A program made the position numbers and the translations under genes. Positions 28,358 to 38,138 of a DNA stretch of 64,000 nt are shown here, piece by piece. Origin of the DNA: Vibrio aestivus (GTDB taxonomy: Bacteria; Pseudomonadota; Gammaproteobacteria; Enterobacterales; Vibrionaceae); assembly GCA_003263845.1 (NCBI GenBank), contig JYJN01000149.1, positions 85,973 through 149,972 of the forward strand, read 5' to 3'. Position 1 is the first letter of the stretch. Each line of letters opens with the position of its first letter. Under the pieces are notes generated by a model. The model ran no database searches. It was not told the origin of the DNA and saw only the letters and a list, made by a program, of their open reading frames with translations.

Positions 28358-31300
28358 TTATTGATCATTGTCGTTAAACATAAGGGTATAAAATGCATCC
28401 TCGATCAACTGAACCTTCCATGTCTCATCGCCCTTGCGGAGATTAGGAAGATTGTTATCACCGTTGACATAAATCAAATCAAATTCCATATCACGACTGT
28501 TGTAATCTTGCTTCTTGAACCAGAGGTCTAAGTCGTCATTATTGGTTTCTGTTAGATCACGCCACAGAACCAATACACGGCGCCCACTTGAATCTCGACC
28601 TGTTACCTCAAAAATGCCTTTTACGCGTTGCATCGTATCAACACGTAAACCTAACAAGTTATTGAATGTATCAACCACATCCAAATTCTTTGTGTACGAC
28701 TGTTCGTGTCGTGTGATTTGCATCTTAAGATCAAACGGCTTGGTAAAATAGTCTAGGTTCATCAATGACGATTTTGATTCAATATCAAGCATGTAGTTCA
28801 ATAAATAGTCTTCACGAATTTGTGGGTACTCTTCAAGTAAACTTGCTTGCTGAGGTCCACGTTCTAAACCGATATTGTCAAGTGCATCTTCGTACGATTC
28901 TAAGCGAAGATATTTCAAGCAGTGCGAGATACCGTCTCGTGAGACTGGTTTACCTGATTTCCAATCAGATGAGTAGACGCTCTTCAAAATACGAGGTTTT
29001 AGAATAGTATCGAAGTGGTGCCCCATCTCAGCCAAGATATACTTTCTTGATCCTTTATCGTCTCGATTTTGTTTGATAACAGCATCAGCGGTACTACCGG
29101 AGCCACCAAAGCAGTCTAAAACAATACTGTTAGAATTTGACGCTTGGGTAACAAATCGTCTGACAAAGTTAGTATGTTTTGGTGCTAAAAACACACCTGA
29201 CTTCCCAAACAAAGCTGTTGTTTCTTTTTCCCCATCAGAGTAATCAGTGAAAACACTCTTGCACACATTTGTTTCTACTTCATGTAAAAAACGTTTCTGT
29301 CTTGGTACTTTGTTTTCATCAGCTCCCCAAGAAATACGATGATCATTGTTCAATGATTCAAAGCTATTACGATGTGGATAATCATGATCAATGAATTGCG
29401 TGCCCTTCCAACCGCGGCTGGACAATTTACACGGTTGACCAGTAACTGGATGTATTGGTTCGTAATATCTGAAATTTTTATGAGTGACATCTTTAGTTGT
29501 CGTAGATTGCTTACTGTCTGAAGACATTATTGTCCAATCACTTTCGGTATAAATCCAAATATAAGCCCCTAACTTTTCGGCTTGTTCACAAGGTACATAT
29601 TTTCCATTGCTATCCCTGTACTCAGCCCTTAAATAAGCATAAATTCCTTTCCAAGAGTCATTTCTTTTCTCTGTTTCCCAATCTAAACCTTGTTTAACGA
29701 CTTCTGTTTTAAATGCTTTCTTATGGTCAGAGTAAAGCTTTGAAAGCTCAGCCTCAATACACTCTATGGTTGGATAAGACGCATTAAGACTTTTAACTAA
29801 ACTCATTACCTCCTCTAACCCTGGCTTAGGTTCTCTAAACATATTGAAATCAGCTTCTACTGCTGGTTTGTTCTTTGCATAGACTTCAACGTACTCATGG
29901 TTTGTTGAATAAGTAGGCGAACGACCATCATTGGTATTCTGAATCCAAATCAGCTCTTCAACTTTATTCTCTCGACCAAAAACTGAGTCTAGATTGTGCT
30001 CAAGCATTTGGCGTTCAGCCTTATCAATACTGACAAAGATAGCTGAATCATCACTCATAAAGTTAGAAAGCTCTTTTAACCTATCTCTCATCAAGGTGCC
30101 CCAAGATGAATGACGATAATTGTTTTTATAAGGAATCGAGCTTACATCGGTATTGTACGGCGGATCGATGTAAACACACTTAACCTCATCGGAATAACGA
30201 GCCTTCAATAGTCGTAATGCTTGATAATTGTCTGAGTGACAAATAACACCATTGATTTGTTCATCAATGTTATCAAAGCTTTGAAGCAATGCTTCTCTAA
30301 ATTCATTGCCATAGAACGCCGTATCTACAACCAGATACTGATTGGATTCTAAAAACTCAACCGTTAATGGAGTAGAGAAACCATCTAGTTCACTGATTAC
30401 GAATAGCTCTTCCCATTCTTTAGCTTGTTTTTCATTACCAATGATAATCGAGTAAAGTTCTACAGGCACGCGATCAAGGGTCACACAATAGTTTGATTCA
30501 ATGACAAACTTCTTTTTAAGCCAAATGCGCTTTTGAAAATCCTCTACCTGGGCTAAGAACGTTATCACTTTTTTCGCAATTTTCTTAAACGCTATGGTTT
30601 TCTTTAGAACGATCTCATTAGTGATGATTTGTTTTTCTAAATCATCAACATCGTCAGGCACCGTATCTTCAGCTCTAAACAACTCATTTTTTATGTAAAA
30701 ATCGAGCTCTCTAGTTAAGAAGTGGTTCAAGTCTTTATGGATAAAGTAATCAAACGTATTTTTAGCCGTGTAGTCTGTGATGTAACGCTCTAACGTAGTG
30801 CGAGTTTTGTTTTTTTCCGTTGGCATAAACGTTAAAAGCCTCGCCTGCCACTGCTCCCAGTTCGCAATATGCTGGACCTTCTCATCACTACTACTAAACC
30901 CTGCAATGGTTTTAACTGTCGCTAGGTTAATGTCTTTCTGTTTACGCTTTTTAGAGTCAGACTGATATTGGAAATGAAGCACAAGCTCTTGCCCAAAGTC
31001 ACCTTTGCGCTCTGAGACGGGTTTATCTTGGTCCAACATAAATTGGCGGACTTTACCGGATGTTGACTTCACATTGTTTTGTTCAGTGGTTGCATCACCT
31101 AACTCAAAACGAACTCGATAGTTCGTGTCATTCTCTTCAAGTAGGAATGCATAGTTCGTGAAGTTTTCGGCACTTTTGATATAGTACTGATCAGCATTGG
31201 CCCAGTGGAACTTAGACTCTTCGCCGTTCATTGGCAGTGGTGAAAAGGTTTCTTTCTTATATCGACGTAAAGAAAGAAAATCACCGCCATCGTAGTAACG

Positions 31301-31648
31301 ACTAAAAAAAGTAATTAGGTTTGAAAAAACCTCTTCTTCATGACTTTCAGAATTAGAATCACTACCAACAAGGTCTTTTAACTTCTGTACTTTTGGAACC
31401 GTATCAGGGTCCACACCAAGCTCCTGAGCGTTCTTTATTGCCTCTGTAAGCTCACGCTGTAGCTCTTGTGATTTACCGGCAGCATTTAGCGTCTGGCGCA
31501 CAGTTGGAAGCAGGTCTTTAGTGAGGAATGAATCAATTTCGTCATGCTTAGCATTCATCACTCTATAAATGCCAAAGTCTAAATCTGCTTGATCCATCTG
31601 AAACAGTTCTTTTAGTTTCGCCACCAAACTTTCGTAATTTTTGCTCAT
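28358..31648 (-). CDS. Type III-like N6-adenine DNA methyltransferase (Mod-like)
   Basis: A 1096-aa beta-class adenine methyltransferase. Motif IV DPPYNT (residue ~495) precedes motif I DCFGGSGSTADAV (~870), the order seen in type III Mod and related enzymes. The N-terminal ~470 residues form a helical domain unlike classical Mod (~650 aa), so this is a long variant. The large insert between the motifs probably holds the target-recognition domain. It is expected to mark host DNA and to protect it from the Res-like nuclease downstream. It ends 15 bases before the ATPase gene and starts 49 bases after the SNF2 gene. The gene is intact. Confidence 0.88.
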   Translation of the reverse strand: MSKNYESLVAKLKELFQMDQADLDFGIYRVMNAKHDEIDSFLTKDLLPTVRQTLNAAGKSQELQRELTEAIKNAQELGVDPDTVPKVQKLKDLVGSDSNSESHEEEVFSNLITFFSRYYDGGDFLSLRRYKKETFSPLPMNGEESKFHWANADQYYIKSAENFTNYAFLLEENDTNYRVRFELGDATTEQNNVKSTSGKVRQFMLDQDKPVSERKGDFGQELVLHFQYQSDSKKRKQKDINLATVKTIAGFSSSDEKVQHIANWEQWQARLLTFMPTEKNKTRTTLERYITDYTAKNTFDYFIHKDLNHFLTRELDFYIKNELFRAEDTVPDDVDDLEKQIITNEIVLKKTIAFKKIAKKVITFLAQVEDFQKRIWLKKKFVIESNYCVTLDRVPVELYSIIIGNEKQAKEWEELFVISELDGFSTPLTVEFLESNQYLVVDTAFYGNEFREALLQSFDNIDEQINGVICHSDNYQALRLLKARYSDEVKCVYIDPPYNTDVSSIPYKNNYRHSSWGTLMRDRLKELSNFMSDDSAIFVSIDKAERQMLEHNLDSVFGRENKVEELIWIQNTNDGRSPTYSTNHEYVEVYAKNKPAVEADFNMFREPKPGLEEVMSLVKSLNASYPTIECIEAELSKLYSDHKKAFKTEVVKQGLDWETEKRNDSWKGIYAYLRAEYRDSNGKYVPCEQAEKLGAYIWIYTESDWTIMSSDSKQSTTTKDVTHKNFRYYEPIHPVTGQPCKLSSRGWKGTQFIDHDYPHRNSFESLNNDHRISWGADENKVPRQKRFLHEVETNVCKSVFTDYSDGEKETTALFGKSGVFLAPKHTNFVRRFVTQASNSNSIVLDCFGGSGSTADAVIKQNRDDKGSRKYILAEMGHHFDTILKPRILKSVYSSDWKSGKPVSRDGISHCLKYLRLESYEDALDNIGLERGPQQASLLEEYPQIREDYLLNYMLDIESKSSLMNLDYFTKPFDLKMQITRHEQSYTKNLDVVDTFNNLLGLRVDTMQRVKGIFEVTGRDSSGRRVLVLWRDLTETNNDDLDLWFKKQDYNSRDMEFDLIYVNGDNNLPNLRKGDETWKVQLIEDAFYTLMFNDNDQ

Positions 31649-31697
31649 AAGTATCTTTTTACCCTATCAATTCCTGCTAACCTGCCAGACAGTTGCT

Positions 31698-34588
31698 CTA
31701 AGCTACATGCCATCTAACGGTAAATAATTCTTTGGTTTCTGTTCGTTGTTTTAATCGTTTTTCTAAAGCGAAAATTAACTCATCACGCTTTTCAATAATT
31801 TCATCTTCTACATCAAAAATCTGTTGTCGCTGCCTTCGCTGTTTTCTTTCTGCTTCACGGATAAGCTTTTGGTATTGCTGCTGTTCTTCTATAGATATTG
31901 CATGTCGACTTTCATTCTTTAGGGAGCGAATTTTGACCTTTGTATCAGATAAGGCTTGTTCAGCTGATAGTATTTTATCATCGGCCCATCTTTCTAGCTT
32001 GTCTCGTTCGCTTTGAAAATATTGATTGTTGCATCCATAGCTTCTGCCAGCTTAGCTTCAACTTGCCGTTGTTCATTTTCAAGTAGCTTTTCGGTTTTTT
32101 TCTCATTGAGGTGTAAACTGTGTTTACCGCCTATATTGAACAATGACTTACACACTTCACCATCAACGATGTGTCCTTGGTCAGTAATGCCCGTGAACAC
32201 TAAATGCTCTTCTGCCTCGAAAGCTTCAATTCTCACTAGATTTAACGTTAGCCAACCGGATTGACCTTGTAATTGCTCTACTACCGAGACTTTTGTTTTG
32301 TGATTACTATAGTCAAACCAAAACTCTGCTGGTGGTGTACTTTCATCTCTAGCTGAGTCGATCACATATTCACCAAGTGGGTGAGATATGCGGTAGGTAT
32401 GAGTATTTACGGCGGTGGATTGTAACTTATCAGCACCAACATCAATACCTTTACGGATCAATTGATAATGGCCGATTGGTTGCTGAACAACCGGCTTAAG
32501 CAATGAAAAGGTCAGGTTTTCATCGTTAAAGTCCGCTTGCTCGGCAAGTTGTTTACGAGTTACCGCCCAAAACCATCGGCCAACTTTATCTAATCTTTGC
32601 TTTGCTTGATCCAATTTTATTTTTAGAAGATCGTGGATATCTTCATCAAAATGCTCAAGCAAAGCTTCTTGTGTTTGTTTCATCTTGCTATTGATATCGT
32701 CCTCCAACTCTTTCTGGAGTTTTTCAAAAGCTAACTCAATCTCCGCAGTAGTACGGCAAGTATCATAGATGGACTTGATGCGCTTTTCGAAATCTACACC
32801 ATTTTCTACAGTACCTAATACAGAATCAGAGGCTCCAAAGACACCATCAAACAGATTAAACTTATGGGTAAGAAGCTCTAAAACTCGTTGATCAGCGTAG
32901 TTTCGCTGGTTAACAAAATTAATCACAACTACATCAAATTTTTGACCATATCGGTGACATCTACCGATACGCTGTTCGACACGTTGCGGGTTCCAAGGTA
33001 AGTCATAATTTATTAATAAAGAGCAAAATTGAAGGTTAACGCCTTCTGCGGCAGCCTCTGTCGCAATCATCACTTCAGCGTTTTCACGAAAGTGATCGAT
33101 CAGTGCAGTTCGTCGATCAACTTGTGGAGATCCTGTCACTCTATCGGAGCCTTGATATTGCTCAAGCCAGTTTCGATAGACTTGTGTAGCATCCGGGTTC
33201 GAGTTATTACCACTAAAAGTGACAATTTTATCTTGGTAGCCATGCTGCGACAGAACTGTAGCAAGGTAATCTTGAGTCCGTTTGGACTCAGTAAATATAA
33301 TGACTTTGCGGGAAGCTCCCATCTCAGCCATTTGAGAAAAGCCTTGCTCCAAAGCAATCAACAAGGCACTCGCTTTAGAATCGTTTTTAATCACTTCCGC
33401 CTGATTGATAAATCTACCAAGCTCTGCAATTTCTTGGTCCAGTAACTCTTTATCTACTGGTCGCTCTTCATTAGAATCGTTGGCCTCACTACTGTCCTCA
33501 GCTTCTTCCAAATAATCGGTTTCAAGATCATCATCTTCAATGATCTGCTGAATGATATCTCTTTCATCCTTATTTGGTTGCTTATCGCGCAGTTGCTCTA
33601 AGCGGCTCTTCATTACTTGTAGCGTATTCATCACCGCACAAGAACTAGACGCTAGCAATTTTCGCAAAATAAGGCCGGTTAGATGTTTATGACGCTTAGG
33701 TAAGGCATAACTATCATCCTTTTCCAAAAATACTTCGATGGCATCATAGAGCGCCTGCTCTTCGTCTGTAGGCGTAAACGGCACTGTAATGGTTTTTCGT
33801 TCCGTATACTTAACATACTCAAGTACTTGTTTGCGTAACGTACGTTTCACAAACTGAGCTAAACGAGCCTTTAATTCATCTTGATCACTATCAGCTTGCA
33901 TAAACTGTTTACGAAAAGCCTTGTCATCACCAAATAGATGTTCGTCTATAAGCGTTGACATCCCATACAGTTCAATTAGGGAATTTTGTAACGGTGTCGC
34001 CGTTAAGAGTAGCTTTTTTCGGCCATAGAGAGCTCGTCTAAGCGCTTGTCCAATCTTATTACTTTCACGATGCGCATTACGAAGCTTATGTGCTTCGTCG
34101 ATAACAACCAAATTCCAAGACTCAGCAACCAAGCGTTCTTCCATGCGAGCGGCATAATTGTAAGACATAATCACCACTTTCTTATCATCTAGCGGGTTAT
34201 AGGTCCCTTGTTTTTGCAACTGCCTCCAGGTCTTAGCATCTAGGATTTGTGTCGGCAGATTAAACTTTTCAAGTAATTCTTGTGCCCATTGACGGCGCAA
34301 TGACGCAGGACAGATGATTAGAAGCTTACGCTTCCGTTCAGCCCAGCTTTGGCATAGTACTAATCCTGCTTCAATCGTTTTACCTAAACCAACCTCATCA
34401 GCTAATACAACACCTTGGTTCAAAGGGTTATCCAGTGCAAAAAGAGCCGCTTCAATTTGATGTGGATTTAGATCTACACTGGCATCAAACAAAGACTGCG
34501 ATAACCTATCAACACCATTGTTTGAATGAAGAATTGATAGTTCATGTGCAAAGTACTTAGCGTGATAAGAGGTTAGCTGATCAAGCAT
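31698..34588 (-). CDS. SNF2-family (RapA/HepA-like) helicase, DrmD-type size (one frameshift)
   Basis: SF2 SNF2-type translocase: DEVGLGKTIEAGLVL (Walker A, ~57), VVIDEAHKLRN (~165), LLTATPLQNS (~190), and helicase C motifs IATEAAAEGVNLQF and QRIGRCHRYGQ (~510-545). The frame appears to stop at 31994. With one base restored at ~32015 it continues 100 more residues (FQSERDKLERWADDKILSAE, ending ELFTVRWHVA), a conserved charged coiled-coil tail, to a stop at 31698. Repaired length is 963 aa. SNF2 helicases of this type accompany methyltransferases in DISARM (DrmD) and similar systems. The start lies a few bases after the small HTH gene. Confidence 0.85.
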
Positions 34589-34590
34589 TG

Positions 34591-34767
34591 CTATTTACTT
34601 CCTTTTTGTTGCTCTATCCATTGCTCTAAATCTTCCCTTTTAAAGCGCCATGAACCACCGACTTTAAAGCCTGGTAGCTTGCCTTCACTTGCTAATCTAT
34701 ATGCTGTTTTTTCGGCTAGCTTTAGATAAGCAGCCACCTCTTTCAAGGTTAAAATTTGGTCTACCAT
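34591..34767 (-). CDS. Excisionase-type (MerR-like) HTH protein, 58 aa
   Basis: A short gene read directly from the sequence: ATG at 34767, TAG at 34591-34593, 58 aa. The protein begins MVDQILTLKEVAAYLKLAEK and continues with KLPGFKVGGSWRFKREDLEQ, the classic helix_turn_helix_17 (AlpA/excisionase-like) pattern. It is the first gene of the second island operon, two bases before the SNF2 ATG. It may regulate the operon or be a DNA-binding adaptor. Proteins of this fold occur both as excisionases and as leading genes of R-M-like operons. No integrase is nearby, so the regulatory role seems more likely. Confidence 0.85.
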   Translation of the reverse strand: MVDQILTLKEVAAYLKLAEKTAYRLASEGKLPGFKVGGSWRFKREDLEQWIEQQKGSK

Positions 34768-34880
34768 TCAGAGTGTTATCTCGTATTGGTTTAATTCATC
34801 AAAATTGATGGTGAGAGAATATGGGAAAATTGGGGAATGGACAATGATTTGGATGGGGTTATGAGATTGGGCGCTTAATA

Positions 34881-34904
34881 TTTGTACCGCCCTTTTGCTA
34901 GGGC
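34881..34904. repeat. Hairpin between the two island operons
   Basis: ACCGCCCT/AGGGCGGT stem with a short loop, in the ~185-base gap between the DUF2075 gene and the HTH gene. There is no good T tract on either strand. It may slow or end transcription of the upstream operon, or be an operator for the downstream one. Confidence 0.5.
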
Positions 34905-34953
34905 GGTCGCTTAAGTTTGAATATGGCGAATCAGTTCAAAGTTGATCACTCGA

Positions 34954-36857
34954 TCATTCCATAATCTGCAAACCACATAGTTTTAAGTACTCAAACGTTT
35001 CTTCATCTTGGCACTTAACCACTAACCCACTACGACCTCGGCTAAGTAACACGCGATAGCTTCCCTCTGTGTAATGTTCGTACTGACGCCGGTCTTCAAC
35101 CACCAGCTTTCCATTGCGATAGACCATATCCTGCCCCCAGTTAAACAGAGCAAGTGATAGTTCTAAGCCTTGACAACTAAACTCAGTACAAGCCGCTTCA
35201 AATTGACAACATGAATTTCTAGAGCTTGGTGGCTCAACGTACCAAGGTCCAATATGTTTTCCTGGTTTGTATTTATCTTTCTGTACTTCCTCAATAAACT
35301 TGCCACCTTGCTGGACATCAACCAGCCTGTTCTAAAGGCATCTTGAAGCTTGTTTCCTTCGTGCATAGTTTGTTGTAAACCCAGAGCATAAGTTTCAGCA
35401 GTTTGCTTGTTTTGAGTCAATCGCAATGGGTAGTCAGCCTGAATTTCTAAAGCGACTTGTTGCGCTTGATTAGGATTGTTAGATAGGACTGCTTCAATCC
35501 ACTTGTCCAAGCTTTCCGTATACGCCTGCCTAATGGGCGTTTTAAGGTTATACACGTCTTTATTAATTGGCGTAACGAGTTGCATTTTACCGGCGTGCAG
35601 CGATGGCATAATTGGGATAACTTTGCCGTTTTGCGCTCTTATTGCTGCATCTAGGTCTGCTAACATATGATCTAACTGCATTTCATTGCGATGGATCGCT
35701 TGACCATCTCCCACCAAAAGCACCAAAACTCCAAACGGTTGACAAGCAAGCCAGTTACAAAACAACATTAACTCAGACGGTGATTGTGATTCTCTAGGGC
35801 TTGCTTTGTCCCACGCTCGCTGTGCTTCATCAAATACGACAAAAGTCTCTCTGCGTGATGTTAGTGAGCGCTTCAGATCCTTCTTGAACGGGAGCAGGTC
35901 TTGGATCATCACTCGACCATCAATGACCTTATCTCCTGTCCGGCCTACTGACTGCTTACCACTATAATCTAACGTATGTTGTAGCACCTGAACGAGAGGT
36001 CCATTACCAGAAAGAAAAATAGGTTCACTCTGCTTTGCGCTCTCACTACGTGCAATTTCCGCTACAGAACTAATGCCCAGTAGAGTCTTACCGGCACCAG
36101 GGCGCCCATGAACGACAACAACATATCTTTGCTGCTTGTCCCTAGCATGCTGATAAAGCTTTAACAGTGCCGCACGTGCCTGGTCAATATTTTCACCGGC
36201 CGAGGTTTTTAGCGTAGGTATTTTAGCGTCGAAAAAGACCTGAGCAGTGCCATGCAATATGCTTGGTTGGCGATAAAATTCACCTTTTGCCCACTGGAGT
36301 ACATTATAGTAACTAGGTTTACTTAATGACGTTATAAGCTGTGAAGCTAACTGGGGAGCCAGACCATCTTCTGCGATGTCACACACAACGTTTGGGTGTT
36401 GGAACGGCTTAGCACCAGGTTTGGTGAGAACAACAAAGCCATGACCGACTAGGTCGATAGATTCACTGTGATAGCGTCGCATTGTTTGCAAATCAGAGTT
36501 TGCTCGAAGAATCTCGTATTCAGAGGCTTCTTGCTTATGTTTGAACTCGACTACAAACAATTCGCCAGCTGGAGTAACTAGGTTAACATCCGCCGCTCGT
36601 TTTCCGCCTTCACCAATCAATTCTTGTTCAAAGGCTATCCAGCACTTCTCTGGTTCCACTTGAGTTTCTGTAATAACGTGATTAAGGGTAGACGTCATTA
36701 CATCGTATTCAGTTTCCCAAGCGTAGCGTTGCGCAGGATCGAGATCTTGCGTCCAACTCAAACTACGATGGAAAGATACTAACGACTCTAGAAAACTAGC
36801 TTTGTCTGTAGAAAGAAAGTCTTGCCAAGTCCCATCCCAGCCTGCTTTTAGGTCCAT
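34954..36857 (-). CDS. DUF2075 P-loop protein with N-terminal PD-(D/E)xK-like motif (one frameshift)
   Basis: Repaired length is 634 aa. N-terminal ~200 residues: GKRAADVNLV then LFVVEFKHKQ, spaced like the Asp and ExK of a PD-(D/E)xK nuclease. The DUF2075 (schlafen-group P-loop helicase-like) part follows: VVVHGRPGAGKTLLG (~245), FVVFDEAQRAWD (~345) and VLLVGDGQ (~385). The C-terminal block lies in another frame past 35163: CTEFSCQGLELSLALFNWGQ, and later YRVLLSRGRSGLVV (UvrD-like motif VI region). One base is missing near 35333. It starts 12 bases after the Nudix gene and is probably the last gene of the operon that begins with ddmD. Exact role unknown; phage or plasmid defence is inferred. 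Confidence 0.8.
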
Positions 36858-36869
36858 TTTCGTTATCCT

Positions 36870-37271
36870 TCAGAACGTAGACTGTAGTTTTTCAACGGCC
36901 GGTATATCAGCCGCAGCCCAATCAACATCCCAAAGTTGGTCTTTGGATAACCAGCGAGAGTCAATATGCTCAGTAAGCTCAAGTTCGCGCGTTGGTACCT
37001 CAATAACAAAGCAATGCATGGTGATATCAAAATCAGGGTAGCTATGATCAATCGTCAACAAAAACTGTGGTGCAGTAACGGCAATTCTTAACTCTTCATC
37101 TAGCTCCCTGGTAATAGCTGCAACAAGCGTTTCGCCTGCTTCTACTTTACCGCCTGGAAACTCCCATTTTTCGCTAACATAATCTAGCTTTGATGGCGCT
37201 CTTTGTACGGCTAGGAATTCACCTTCATTTTTCAGTACAGCCGCAACGACTTCAATGTGTTTCTTACTCAT
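36870..37271 (-). CDS. Nudix hydrolase (MutT-like)
   Basis: A 133-aa single-domain Nudix protein. The full Nudix box, GKVEAGETLVAAITRELDEE, is at residues ~40-60 (GX5EX7REUXEE pattern) and is preceded by WEFPGG. This resembles the MutT / (deoxy)nucleoside triphosphate pyrophosphohydrolase subgroup, which hydrolyses damaged or unusual nucleoside triphosphates. It overlaps the SRA-HNH gene by 4 bases (ATGA) and is followed 12 bases later by the DUF2075 gene. That makes a role linked to the modified-DNA endonuclease plausible, but unproven. Confidence 0.88.
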   Translation of the reverse strand: MSKKHIEVVAAVLKNEGEFLAVQRAPSKLDYVSEKWEFPGGKVEAGETLVAAITRELDEELRIAVTAPQFLLTIDHSYPDFDITMHCFVIEVPTRELELTEHIDSRWLSKDQLWDVDWAAADIPAVEKLQSTF

Positions 37272-38104
37272 TGATTTAGCTCTTCTAACAATTTATTGCT
37301 ACGGGATTTTAAAACCTCAACATCCTTTGCGTCATCTACGATATGCATTTTCTTGTGGCAATTGGGGCATAATGCGACTGTATTTTCAGCAGTATCGTCT
37401 CCACCTTTGGCGAGCCAAACAATATGGTGTGTCTCGAGATAAGGCTCGCCTTTCACATTTTTAAATGGCGCCGGTTGTAGACAAAGTTGGCACTGACCTT
37501 TAGCAAGGCGTTTAGCCAGTTCTGCTACCCAAATATTTCGCTCATAGCTGGTGGATTGTTGTTGGTACCGTGTAGCGGTTTTTCCACCTTTTGTCGCCAA
37601 AGACTGAAGCTCCTCAAGAGTCAATTTCTTGGCCTTACGAACTCGGACAGTCTCAACGTTCTCGCGATCTTCTTTTCTAACCTGGCGCTCACCCGTTACA
37701 AGCTTTAAAGGGAATATATATGCTCTTCTTGGATTACCTTGTTCATCATCTTGCGTTTCCGAGTACGGTTCACCGTCGAGAGCAACTTCGCCAACATAGG
37801 TGTATTCTTGGTCCGTAAACACCTCAAATAAGTGAGAAGCGACGCCATTGGTTCTCGATTCAGCTAGCGTTTTATTCTGCTGAAACGTTAGGCTTTGATC
37901 GCCTTTAGAGCCCATGCCTGTATAGTGGAGAACGTCACCTACCCAACGATCATCATAAATAGACTTGATGTGGTTCGATACAATGACCAATGTATTGGTT
38001 TTATGTGAGCGGCGCATCCCACCTTGCGGGCTGCAGCCGAAGACTTCGCATAACTCTGCGTTATTGAGTTTTGTGCCCTGGACGAGCAACGTATTATAGA
38101 GCAT
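37268..38104 (-). CDS. SRA-HNH modification-dependent restriction endonuclease
   Basis: A 278-aa protein. The N-terminal YDG/SRA-like domain (residues ~1-150) contains FGCSPQGGMRRS, YDDRWVGDVLHYTGMGSKGD, then QNKTLAESRTNG and YTYVGEV. This is the pattern of SRA domains that bind 5-methylcytosine or related modified bases. The C-terminal HNH domain (~210-265) has CQLC, LETHHIVWLAKGG, NTVALCPNCH and the final Cys-rich zinc site. The architecture matches ScoMcrA-type enzymes that cut modified DNA. Start ATG 38104 is chosen because GAGGAGA lies upstream. It begins 34 bases after ddmE. Confidence 0.88.
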   Translation of the reverse strand: MLYNTLLVQGTKLNNAELCEVFGCSPQGGMRRSHKTNTLVIVSNHIKSIYDDRWVGDVLHYTGMGSKGDQSLTFQQNKTLAESRTNGVASHLFEVFTDQEYTYVGEVALDGEPYSETQDDEQGNPRRAYIFPLKLVTGERQVRKEDRENVETVRVRKAKKLTLEELQSLATKGGKTATRYQQQSTSYERNIWVAELAKRLAKGQCQLCLQPAPFKNVKGEPYLETHHIVWLAKGGDDTAENTVALCPNCHKKMHIVDDAKDVEVLKSRSNKLLEELNQ

Positions 38105-38138
38105 CGACGTTCTCCTCAAATTTGTTGCTGAACAATAC

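Noticed and set aside
31732..32016. 94-aa plus-strand ORF, rich in Ser and Cys
   Set aside because: It is the antisense of the true C-terminal coiled coil of the SNF2 helicase (minus strand, other frame), which has a conserved sequence.
22197..34767. Calling the second island operon DISARM
   Set aside because: An SNF2 helicase, a methyltransferase and a PLD protein are present, but no DrmB (DUF1998) or DrmA was found. The Res-like and ATPase genes do not belong to DISARM.
22197..34767. A plain type III restriction-modification system
   Set aside because: Mod- and Res-like genes are present but are separated by an ATPase, are unusually long, and are joined to SNF2, PLD and HTH genes.
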